DNA of 64,000 nucleotides, taken from positions 52,972 to 116,971 of the forward strand of contig JAISUS010000009.1 of NCBI GenBank assembly GCA_031271965.1, given 5' to 3'. The notes below the pieces were generated by a model, which was not told where the DNA came from, ran no database searches, and worked only from the letters and a program-made list of their open reading frames with translations. Positions 1 to 6,716 of this stretch are shown here, in pieces; positions within the stretch are counted from its first letter, which is position 1, and each line of letters begins with the position of its first letter. Position numbers and translations under genes: made by a program. The DNA is from Prevotella sp. (GTDB taxonomy: Bacteria; Bacteroidota; Bacteroidia; Bacteroidales; Dysgonomonadaceae).

Positions 1-1044
1 CTTCCCTTCTTCGTCCCGCAGATGCATTCCGTTGCCCTCGCAATAACGAAAATGCTTACAATCTTTACACTCGCCTTGCTTCATCCATTCTCTATTCCTA
101 AAAGGTTGATAGCGATTTGACCACACTTCCCAGAAATCATCTTTATATATATTTCCCTGTGTAAAGTTCGAACGAAGGTTAGGGCATGCAGAAATAGAAC
201 CGTCAACAAGAATGGAACCAATATTAATCCCTGCATGACAAAAATAAAAATGATCGCGAACCTCCGTTTCATATTCGCCTAGAAAACCTTCACAACCATA
301 GCTTAGGTCTATGGCTTTCTCTTTTCTGGTATTTTTAATAAAGTCAAATAACTGTTTGAATTGTTGCGGAGATAGCTGCAAATCTTTATGGCGGGCTGCA
401 CGCCCGATAGGAAATACAGTAAATATCCGCCACTTTTTCACACCTGTTTTTATCAATAGGTCTTTGAGAAAATTCAATTGAGAAAATGTATTGGATGTGA
501 CGCATGTAACGACATCAAATACAATATCGGTTTTGGTCAACATCGAAATTGCATTAAAAGCCTGCTTAAAACTATTTCTATTGCCCCGCATCGTATTATG
601 AGCCTCTTCCAATCCATCAAGACTTATAGTTACAGCGCTAAGGCCTGACTTTAACAGATTTACCAACCTTTTTTCTGATAGCGCTAGTCCATTTGACACA
701 AAACCCCAAGGATATTCACGATTGTAAAGCTCCTGTCCACACTGTTCAAGATCGTTGCGCATCAAAGGCTCACCGCCGGTTATCACAATCATTGTTTCAT
801 GCGTATTTACATGAGGAGTGATACTTTTATCTACTGCTTCAAGAAAATCCTTCAACGGCATATCTGCCTGACGCATATTTTTGTGGCAATCGCTCCCACA
901 ATGCTTACACGCCAAGTTACACCGCAAGGTACACTCCCAAAACAAGTAATTCAGCTTATGAGCAATAGCCTCGTTTTTCTTATAACGACGAAACAGTTCC
1001 AGCCCAAGCCTCTTTTTCAGAGATATATCCTCTACACCTTTCAT
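1..1044 (-). CDS. Radical SAM/SPASM enzyme of an rSAM/lipoprotein system (partial, C-terminus beyond window)
   Basis: The frame is open for 348 codons from ATG at 1044 to the left edge, so the C-terminus is missing. The radical SAM cluster motif CxxxCxxC is seen as C42-NLA-C46-KH-C49, followed by a GGEP motif (ITGGEPLMRND). Near the edge there is a Cys-rich SPASM-like segment (ECKDCKHFRYCEGNGMHLRD), expected to bind auxiliary Fe-S clusters. Such enzymes usually do radical chemistry on peptides or proteins. The start ATG overlaps the stop of the lipoprotein gene upstream (ATGA at 1041-1044), so the two are translationally coupled and the lipoprotein is the natural candidate substrate or partner. 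The Bacteroidetes pairing of a SPASM enzyme with this lipoprotein type is known as the rSAM/lipoprotein system; the chemistry is unknown. Family call is from motif and context. Confidence 0.85.
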   Translation of the reverse strand, partial: MKGVEDISLKKRLGLELFRRYKKNEAIAHKLNYLFWECTLRCNLACKHCGSDCHKNMRQADMPLKDFLEAVDKSITPHVNTHETMIVITGGEPLMRNDLEQCGQELYNREYPWGFVSNGLALSEKRLVNLLKSGLSAVTISLDGLEEAHNTMRGNRNSFKQAFNAISMLTKTDIVFDVVTCVTSNTFSQLNFLKDLLIKTGVKKWRIFTVFPIGRAARHKDLQLSPQQFKQLFDFIKNTRKEKAIDLSYGCEGFLGEYETEVRDHFYFCHAGINIGSILVDGSISACPNLRSNFTQGNIYKDDFWEVWSNRYQPFRNREWMKQGECKDCKHFRYCEGNGMHLRDEEGK

Positions 1045-1535
1045 TTTTTATCCGTCACTGGAGAAAGTTTCACTTTACCTAAGTCTTTGGTGGTCTCTCC
1101 GGCATACCACCCTTCTTTTTCGCCAGTGAAGCTTGGATTTTCGAACCGTACTGTGTCAATAGTCAACCCATAATTTCCATTTTGCGCAGCATCGGTATCT
1201 TCATACTTAATGACAAATTTTTGAGACATAGGAAAATCTGTGATACTCAGATCGAATCCCCCTGTATTATTGGTCACAATACTATCAACGTAATATGTCT
1301 TCTTTATTCCTGCACCGTCCACGTATGGATGACCAATTGCAACCTTAACACCACTAACAAGTTTAGATTCATTGGTTTTATCTACAAGTGTCCCTTTTAC
1401 TTTAAATTTTGCGCTTGGAACTCCATATTCAGCAATACTACTACCGCCGCCTTCCGGGTCACATGAAGTAAAGCCTAACAGAAGTAGCAAAAAAGAGATT
1501 ATCTTGGAATATAAAGAATATGCTTTAAATTTCAT
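1041..1535 (-). CDS. rSAM-associated putative lipoprotein, copy 1
   Basis: 164 aa. A hydrophobic signal ends in a lipobox GFTSC with Cys25, so the mature protein should be lipidated. The mature part begins AEYGVPSAKFKVKG, followed by a single small beta-rich domain resembling a carboxypeptidase-regulatory/Ig-like fold (GxF turn, TYYVDSIV, IDTVRFENPSF), and ends with a WYAG....DLGKVKL motif and DKK. It is paralogous to the gene immediately upstream (18-bp gap) and its stop overlaps the start of the radical SAM gene by 4 bp. The arrangement and the conserved EYG, YY-DS and WY-G-DLGKV motifs match the lipoprotein partner of rSAM/lipoprotein systems. Whether it is modified by the enzyme is inference. 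Confidence 0.85.
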   Translation of the reverse strand: MKFKAYSLYSKIISFLLLLLGFTSCDPEGGGSSIAEYGVPSAKFKVKGTLVDKTNESKLVSGVKVAIGHPYVDGAGIKKTYYVDSIVTNNTGGFDLSITDFPMSQKFVIKYEDTDAAQNGNYGLTIDTVRFENPSFTGEKEGWYAGETTKDLGKVKLSPVTDKK

Positions 1536-1553
1536 AGCTACCTAAATTAGATG

Positions 1554-2024
1554 TTATTTCTTATCCTCTTTCCGGCTGATCGTCACCTTGCCTAAATCTT
1601 TGACAGCCTTGCCTTCGTACCAATTGCCACTTCCACCAGAAAAATTAGAGCCTGTAAAATCAATGGTATCCACCCTCGTTTCAAATATCTCTTTTTCAGA
1701 ATCTTCAATCTTTAATACAAGTTTACGAATGTCTGGATAATCTCTGATATCGACTTCAAACTTTCCATCTTTACCAGTATAAACACTATCTATATAATAG
1801 ACACCCTTAACACCGTCTTGTTCGGATGGTAGCCCCAAAGCAGCTTTTATATTCCCTATCGAATTTTCGGTTTCAGCATCAACCACTTGCCCTTTCACTT
1901 TAAATTTTGCACTTGGAACACCATACTCATCTTTGGGATCGATAAAACTACATGATGAAAAGCCCAGCAGAACAAGTAAGAACGAAATAATTTTTGAATA
2001 AAAAGATATAACTCTGTTTTTCAT
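1554..2024 (-). CDS. rSAM-associated putative lipoprotein, copy 2
   Basis: 156 aa from the ATG at 2024; an in-frame ATG two codons earlier (2030) is possible, but the 2024 start aligns with the paralogue and with the truncated copy at 3425-3484. The signal peptide ends in lipobox GFSSC. Mature DEYGVPSAKFKVKGQVVD is nearly identical to copy 1 in its first 14 residues, and VYYIDSVY, IDFTGSNF and GNWYEG....DLGKVTI are shared. Overall the two proteins are clearly paralogous but diverged in the middle, which suggests selection on the N-terminal and C-terminal motifs. It is the first gene of a three-gene operon with copy 1 and the radical SAM enzyme. No function beyond that association can be read from the sequence. 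Confidence 0.83.
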   Translation of the reverse strand: MKNRVISFYSKIISFLLVLLGFSSCSFIDPKDEYGVPSAKFKVKGQVVDAETENSIGNIKAALGLPSEQDGVKGVYYIDSVYTGKDGKFEVDIRDYPDIRKLVLKIEDSEKEIFETRVDTIDFTGSNFSGGSGNWYEGKAVKDLGKVTISRKEDKK

Positions 2025-2084
2025 AGCCATATTATTAGAGTTTATATATCTATGATGTTAGCTTGACCTAAAAAGCTGCACAGG

Positions 2085-2156
2085 CTACTTCGTTTTTCTC
2101 CTGATTTTTTCATCTTTTTCTATCGTCACTTTAGTGGCTGCTTTTGATGCTTTAGA
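2085..2156 (-). pseudogene. Truncated second copy of the GH57 gene 3' end
   Basis: Read on the minus strand this encodes ...KAATKVTIEKDEKIRRKTK and a stop, matching the last residues of the GH57 protein (KAATKATIEKDKQIERKTK) at 4004. DNA similarity with 3965-4075 runs from about 2045 to 2156, including the trailer after the stop (shared AAAAAGCTGCACAGGCTACT). The copy ends at about 2157 with no start of its own. It is a duplication remnant, not a gene. Confidence 0.8.
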
Positions 2157-2266
2157 AATCCAGTAGAAAACTTGTAAATCCAGCTGAAAATAAAGAGCAA
2201 ACAGCAAAAACAGATATACATAGTTAAGCTTTCATACACAAAATGTGAATCATTCCTGATAAAACA

Positions 2267-2299
2267 GAATTTTGTGACTCATATCCGTTCACAAAATTC
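2267..2299 (-). terminator. Inverted repeat, probable terminator of the secreted protein gene
   Basis: Perfect 11-bp inverted repeat (GAATTTTGTGA / TCACAAAATTC) with an 11-nt loop, 14 bp past the stop of the gene ending at 2314. The T run after it on the minus strand is weak (TGTTTTATC). A related CACAAAATGTG lies at about 2237. Confidence 0.45.
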
Positions 2300-2313
2300 T
2301 ATAGAGATGAAAT

Positions 2314-3381
2314 TTAGTACATCGATGCAACAATAGCATATGTATACGGGCTTGCGGTTCCCAATATAACATACTGCACTTGCCATATATTGGCGTCTCC
2401 CGGATATGCAACCCAGAACTCGTTCCGTTCCGAATTATTCATTGTCGTTGTGATGCTCTGATAGGTTGACCAGTTGGAGTTCGTGAACGTCTTTGACGAG
2501 TTTGATGTATAATCATAACCTTTAGAATTCCAAAATTCTCCCATATGAAAAGCTATTGTGACATTCGATCCCGGATCTTCAGCCAGTGCAAATTGCGGCC
2601 ACGATGTCGTACCGGAATCCGGATTTAATCGGAATTTAAACCGGCCGAATACGACTTCTTTTGCCCCGTCGGCAGTACTGCCTGTATACAAAATTTTCTT
2701 CACTTGTACCCCTGCGGTTGGAGTGAAGGGTTGCATCATTGTCCAGATAGGACTGGCAGCAGTACCCGAATTGTAGTAATAAGCGTTAGCTGCCAATCCG
2801 CTGGCCGAACTTGTATTAAAAACCAACAATCCGGATGCAGGACTGGATATGGTAATACCATCGTTAAGCCCTGTAAGCGACACCCGCGGAGGAAGAAATC
2901 CTTTGTTTGTCGCTCCTAAATCCAATACGGCTGACGGATCGGGCGAGACGGTTCCTATACCGATATTTCCATCCCGGGCACCTGCTACACCTGATGTGCC
3001 GACTATTTTAATCCATCGGTCTCCGTCCCAACAGTAAAGGCCTTCCGATAATGGAAGGGACGCATTCAGATTATAAACCATAATGCCCCTGTGAATTTTT
3101 TGTTGTGTCGGGTCTGTTGCATCTGTGGAAGTTAACAAAGGCTCTAGCGAAGTCAGACTGGTCAGCCGGACACGTGGAAAGATAATACCTTTGGTACCGG
3201 TTTCTATCCCGTCGGAATCTTTCTCTTTCAAATCCAGAAGAGCTCCGCTAGCCGGAGGATTCCCGCAACCAATAGTAACTTGTGGCTGAACGTTTGATAC
3301 AAAAAAACTGAATATAAAAATTAAAGAAAAACATAGATTTGACCTGACTCGGCCTAGTTCTTGAGGAAACTTGTACGCCAT
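2314..3381 (-). CDS. Secreted protein with repeated LDL-x(n)-G-x3-PRV-x-LT motifs, function unknown
   Basis: 355 aa. An N-terminal hydrophobic stretch (residues about 16-30, CFSLIFIFSFFVSN) precedes the mature sequence QVTIGCGNPPASGALLDLKE, typical of exported Bacteroidetes proteins. The motif LDL...G..(F/P)PRV.LT occurs twice, at residues about 49-74 and 153-170, the second inside GNIGIGTVSPDPSAVLDLGA. Each is followed by a G(I/L)(M/L)V(Y/F)N segment (residues 99-104 and about 183-189). This architecture recurs in large secreted or tail-fibre-like Bacteroidetes proteins, but I cannot assign a role. No T9SS C-terminal domain is evident; the protein ends AIVASMY. The gene lies between two copies of the lipoprotein/GH57 junction, so it probably arrived by a duplication or insertion event. 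Confidence 0.75.
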   Translation of the reverse strand: MAYKFPQELGRVRSNLCFSLIFIFSFFVSNVQPQVTIGCGNPPASGALLDLKEKDSDGIETGTKGIIFPRVRLTSLTSLEPLLTSTDATDPTQQKIHRGIMVYNLNASLPLSEGLYCWDGDRWIKIVGTSGVAGARDGNIGIGTVSPDPSAVLDLGATNKGFLPPRVSLTGLNDGITISSPASGLLVFNTSSASGLAANAYYYNSGTAASPIWTMMQPFTPTAGVQVKKILYTGSTADGAKEVVFGRFKFRLNPDSGTTSWPQFALAEDPGSNVTIAFHMGEFWNSKGYDYTSNSSKTFTNSNWSTYQSITTTMNNSERNEFWVAYPGDANIWQVQYVILGTASPYTYAIVASMY

Positions 3382-3424
3382 ATTGTGTAAGTTTATAGGT
3401 TATGAGTACTAATCATTAAATAGA

Positions 3425-3484
3425 TTATATTATTGAGTATTTTTTGATAACTTTTGAATAAAAAGATATAACTCTGTTTTTCAT
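3425..3484 (-). pseudogene. Truncated 5' end of an rSAM-associated lipoprotein gene
   Basis: The minus-strand frame starts MKNRVISFYSK, identical to the start of lipoprotein copy 2 (ATG at 2024), then diverges to VIKKYSII and a stop. DNA identity covers about 3449-3490 plus the upstream TATTAGAGTTTATAT, equivalent to 1993-2045. It is a broken copy left by duplication and sits 43 bp upstream of the secreted protein gene, so its leader may now serve that gene. Confidence 0.8.
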
Positions 3485-3696
3485 AGCTATTTATTAGAGT
3501 TTATATCGAAGCCATCTTGACTTTTTATTTTCATTATATTTACGTATCCATACATTACTACTATTATAGTGGTAAATATCGCAAAAAAAAATACGACGTT
3601 ACAACAGTTAATTATAACTGTTTTTTACAACTATTCTCCGTGAAATTATTTGGAATTTGAGATATACAGCGAGCAAGGTATACCAAAAGTATTATA

Positions 3697-3744
3697 GGAA
3701 GCGTTAATAATTTGTTGTTGGGCTATCACAAAAGTAACGCTTCC
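3697..3744 (+). terminator. Hairpin followed by a T-rich run, orphan terminator-like element
   Basis: GGAAGCGTTA and TAACGCTTCC form a 10-11 bp stem with a 28-nt loop, followed on the plus strand by TTATTTTTTCC. There is no plus-strand gene upstream, so it may belong to a small RNA or be a remnant. The loop is long for an intrinsic terminator. Confidence 0.4.
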
Positions 3745-3764
3745 TTATTTTTTCCGGTTGCTAA

Positions 3765-3945
3765 GAGCCTGTTTAAATTTTACCAAAATATTTTATTATA
3801 GATTCTTTTTCGTTCATTTTTAGTCTCTTTTTGGATAGTTTTTTCTTCCCCGAAGTGATAATAGCGGGCTATTTGAACTGAGGGAATGAAAAAAATAGCC
3901 AAAAAGAGCTCTAAAAATTTAAACGAATAAAATTTAAACAGACTC
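3765..3945. mobile_element. MITE-like long-hairpin element, copy 1 (181 bp)
   Basis: Terminal inverted repeats of 18 bp, GAGCCTGTTTAAATTTTA at 3765-3782 and its complement with one mismatch (GAGTCTG...) at 3928-3945, are flanked by a direct TAA on each side. The interior is also self-complementary (for example TAGTCTCTTTTTGGATAG against the right half), so the whole unit can fold into one imperfect hairpin around a central TAGCGGGCTA. It encodes no protein. A second copy lies at 49489-49681. GAG-starting termini and a 3-bp TNA duplication resemble the IS1031 group of the IS5 family, which is an inference. Confidence 0.8.
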
Positions 3946-4003
3946 TAAAAGTCAAGACGACTTCATATCTATAATATTAGCTTTACTTAAAAAGCTGCAC
4001 AGG

Positions 4004-5416
4004 CTACTTCGTTTTTCTCTCGATTTGCTTATCTTTTTCTATCGTCGCTTTAGTAGCTGCTTTTGGTGCTTTAGGTTTCACCGGTGTTTTAGGTGTTGAT
4101 TCGGCTTTTGGCTTATCCAATAGGGTCTTAGCCGTTTTCGTCAATTTAGATTCTAACTCCTCAACCTGACCTTCCAGACGATCTATTTCATCAGCTTGAT
4201 TATGTATAGTCGTGAGTAAAGCATTCAGCTCTTCATTTTCTATAGAACTAGGAAATTCAGACGCCACTCTTTCTTTAAAATCACTCAGTACGTTCATATA
4301 TGTATTAAAAGCCTCATAAGGCGAAGAGTATGGACTGAATGGCAATGCATTTTTTGTACCCATATAATAGAAATGATCGCTGGATTGCAAATATGTCCAA
4401 TCTTGCAACAAGCGTCTCGATTGGCTCATGCTAACCCGTTCTGCAACTTCGTATAATTTATTGAAAGCTTCTTGTTGCAATGTATTCCCAAGCCAAGGGA
4501 AGATATCCCTCTCCTCTCCTACCCAAGATACAGGATGCATAGATGATATTTTATCCACAGGTTTCATTTTAGCTAAGACTCCCGACGGTGTGGCAAATCC
4601 TATATTCTTTTCTGCCGCAAAACGAGGCAATGCCCTCATAAAATCGAAAATACCAGAACTCTTTTTCTGGAAATTACCTAATGCTTCATAATTCATAAAC
4701 AGGTTTATAACTTGTTCCTCTTTAGGTGTGGAAGCAATCCAATTTATAAATTTATCAGCAGTAAGAGGATATTCACTCCACTCATAGTTTGAAAAACGTG
4801 TTGCTATATCATCACTGAACTTAGGATTTCTCAACAATAATTTCAGTTTAGGCTGTTCTGCCGATTGATAAACGTAGTTAGGACTTTTCCATCCCAACGT
4901 TCTTTTGGCCCCGGGCATTAAAATACCCGTAAATCCCATATCGTATACCAGATTTGCTATTTCGTCAGAAAATATAAGTTCTGTATTTCTGAATACTTTT
5001 GGCCGTTGTCCGAATAAGCTTTCAATCTTATCATCATGCTCTTTCACCTGTTTTTTAAATTCTTCGGGATTAATCAGAGATGCAAGAGAATGGCCTTGTG
5101 TTTCGGACAAAAACTCAACACAACCGGTATCAGCCAATTCCTTGAAGCCATCAATTACTTCAGGAGCATATATCTCCATCTGATCCAAAGCAACACCTGA
5201 TATGGAAAATGCAACTTTAAAAGCTCCATTAGTTTCCTTTATCATTTCAAGCAAAAGCCTATTGGCAGGGATAAAAGAAACTTGGGCTATCTGCTGCATA
5301 AAATCCTCATTGGCAAAATCATCATAATAATAATGATCGCCTCCGATGTTGAAAAATCTATATCTTTTGAGCCTATGAGGCTGATGTATTTGAAAATAGA
5401 AACAAATATTTTTCAT
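4004..5416 (-). CDS. GH57 family alpha-amylase-like protein with substituted catalytic Asp
   Basis: 470 aa. Starts MKNICFYFQIHQPHR, the first GH57 conserved region. The third region FRNTELIF contains the nucleophile Glu146. The fourth region, normally (M)DYETFGEH with the acid/base Asp, reads MNYEALGN (AAT codon), so Asn242 replaces Asp; the enzyme may be inactive, altered or a binding protein. Residues about 400-435 form a predicted coiled coil (IHNQADEIDRLEGQVEELES), followed by a Lys/Pro/Ala-rich tail. GH57 enzymes act on alpha-1,4-glucans in the cytoplasm; no signal peptide is seen. It is the last gene of a glycogen operon, 17 bp after the glycosyltransferase. The same trio occurs in Bacteroides. 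Family assignment is firm; activity is doubtful. Confidence 0.9.
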   Translation of the reverse strand: MKNICFYFQIHQPHRLKRYRFFNIGGDHYYYDDFANEDFMQQIAQVSFIPANRLLLEMIKETNGAFKVAFSISGVALDQMEIYAPEVIDGFKELADTGCVEFLSETQGHSLASLINPEEFKKQVKEHDDKIESLFGQRPKVFRNTELIFSDEIANLVYDMGFTGILMPGAKRTLGWKSPNYVYQSAEQPKLKLLLRNPKFSDDIATRFSNYEWSEYPLTADKFINWIASTPKEEQVINLFMNYEALGNFQKKSSGIFDFMRALPRFAAEKNIGFATPSGVLAKMKPVDKISSMHPVSWVGEERDIFPWLGNTLQQEAFNKLYEVAERVSMSQSRRLLQDWTYLQSSDHFYYMGTKNALPFSPYSSPYEAFNTYMNVLSDFKERVASEFPSSIENEELNALLTTIHNQADEIDRLEGQVEELESKLTKTAKTLLDKPKAESTPKTPVKPKAPKAATKATIEKDKQIERKTK

Positions 5417-5433
5417 ATATGGTTATTTTATTA

Positions 5434-6690
5434 TTAACATAGATTATCGTATATATTTCTCACCTTCTGTCCGGCATATTCCCATTTTATCTCATCAACT
5501 TCTTTTTTGCCTTCCACACTTAAAAACTCGGACATAGCATCATAGGTACAGATGGAATAAATGGCATCGGCCATTGCCTCAACATCCCAATAATCGACTT
5601 TGACTGCTTTGTCTAATATTTCGGCACAACCGGATTGTCTAGATATGATCGTCGGGATATTGCATTGCATTGCCTCGAGAGGAGATATACCGAAAGGCTC
5701 TGACACAGATGGCATTACATACACATCACTCCGTTTAAGCATTTCATAAACCTGCTTTCCTTTCAAGAATCCCGTAAAATGGAACCGATCCGATATTCCC
5801 TTCTCGGCAGCAAGATAAATCATCCGTTCCATCATATCGCCGCTTCCGGCCATCACAAAACGAATATGTTTAGCTTTATCTAATACACGCGCGGCAGCTT
5901 CTACAAAATATTCCGGCCCTTTTTGCATTGTTATACGCCCCAGAAAAGTAACAACTTTATCTTTTGTCCCCTTTTCGGGATTTATAGCCAATATTTCAGC
6001 GCTCAACGGCTCAACGGCATTATGGACAGTGGTAACTTTTGCCGGATCCTGATGATATTTTTCGATAACAGTATGCCGGGTAAGATCACTCACACATATA
6101 ATATGATCTGCATAGTCCATACCGTTTTTTTCCATCTGGTATACCTGAGGATTTACATTGCCACGGCTACGGTCAAAGTCGGTAGCATGTACGTGTATCA
6201 CCAAAGGTTTACCCAATATATTCTTTGCGTGAATACCTGCCGGATATGTAAGCCAGTCGTGCGAATGAATAATATCGAAATTGTAGGTACGTGCTATAAC
6301 TCCGGCAACAATAGAGTAGTTATTGATCTCCTCCAAAAGATTATCGGGATACCTGCCGGAAAATTCAATGCAACCCAGATCATTTGTATGTAAATAATTA
6401 AAATCGGCATAAATATGATCCCGCAAATTATAATATTCCTGAGTATCCATATATTTAGACAACCTTTCGCTAACAAAATCCCAATGGACATCACGCCAAG
6501 CGACAGGTGTATTAGAAGCTCCTATTATTTTTAAAAAACTCTGATCCTCATCCCCCCATGGTTTAGGTATCACAAATGTTATATCCATATCAGGTTGCAT
6601 AGCCATTCCCCTTGTCAGTCCGTAGCTGGCAGTTCCTAATCCTCCTAAAATATGTGGGGGAAATTCCCATCCAAACATTAATGCTTTCAT
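5434..6690 (-). CDS. GT4 family glycosyltransferase, glycogen/starch synthase-like
   Basis: 418 aa. The N-terminus MKALMFGWEFPPHILGGLGTASYGLTRG carries the glycine-rich loop of GT-B glycosyltransferases. The central HDWLTYPAG and IHVHATDFDRSRG segments and the C-terminal E-x7-E motif (SEPFGISPLEAM) are typical of retaining GT4 enzymes. It is cytoplasmic and probably extends an alpha-glucan chain from a nucleotide sugar. It lies between a debranching enzyme (26 bp upstream) and a GH57 protein (17 bp downstream), matching the conserved Bacteroidetes glycogen operon, so glycogen synthase is the best functional guess. The donor (ADP- or UDP-glucose) cannot be read from the sequence. Confidence 0.88.
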   Translation of the reverse strand: MKALMFGWEFPPHILGGLGTASYGLTRGMAMQPDMDITFVIPKPWGDEDQSFLKIIGASNTPVAWRDVHWDFVSERLSKYMDTQEYYNLRDHIYADFNYLHTNDLGCIEFSGRYPDNLLEEINNYSIVAGVIARTYNFDIIHSHDWLTYPAGIHAKNILGKPLVIHVHATDFDRSRGNVNPQVYQMEKNGMDYADHIICVSDLTRHTVIEKYHQDPAKVTTVHNAVEPLSAEILAINPEKGTKDKVVTFLGRITMQKGPEYFVEAAARVLDKAKHIRFVMAGSGDMMERMIYLAAEKGISDRFHFTGFLKGKQVYEMLKRSDVYVMPSVSEPFGISPLEAMQCNIPTIISRQSGCAEILDKAVKVDYWDVEAMADAIYSICTYDAMSEFLSVEGKKEVDEIKWEYAGQKVRNIYDNLC

Positions 6691-6716
6691 ATATTGATTA
6701 CCTCAATTTCTAATAA

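Larger units (their letters stand above)
3485..4003. other. Gene-free stretch between duplication scar and GH57 gene
   Basis: No coding sequence is supported here. It holds the leader of the truncated lipoprotein copy, the orphan hairpin at 3697-3744, the MITE at 3765-3945 and the GH57 trailer that is duplicated at 2045-2084. Confidence 0.7.

Noticed and set aside
81..1535. Short open frames within and across the radical SAM and lipoprotein genes, such as 81-272 (-), 799-1173 (+) and 1182-1466 (+)
   Set aside because: They lie antisense or out of frame inside strong coding genes and show no signal, motif or start context; the long minus-strand frames explain the region.
2314..3381. Type IX secretion C-terminal domain on the secreted protein
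   Set aside because: The C-terminus (AIVASMY) lacks the conserved T9SS sorting-domain motifs.
3765..3945. Complete insertion sequence
   Set aside because: At 181 bp with no coding frame it cannot encode a transposase; called a MITE instead.
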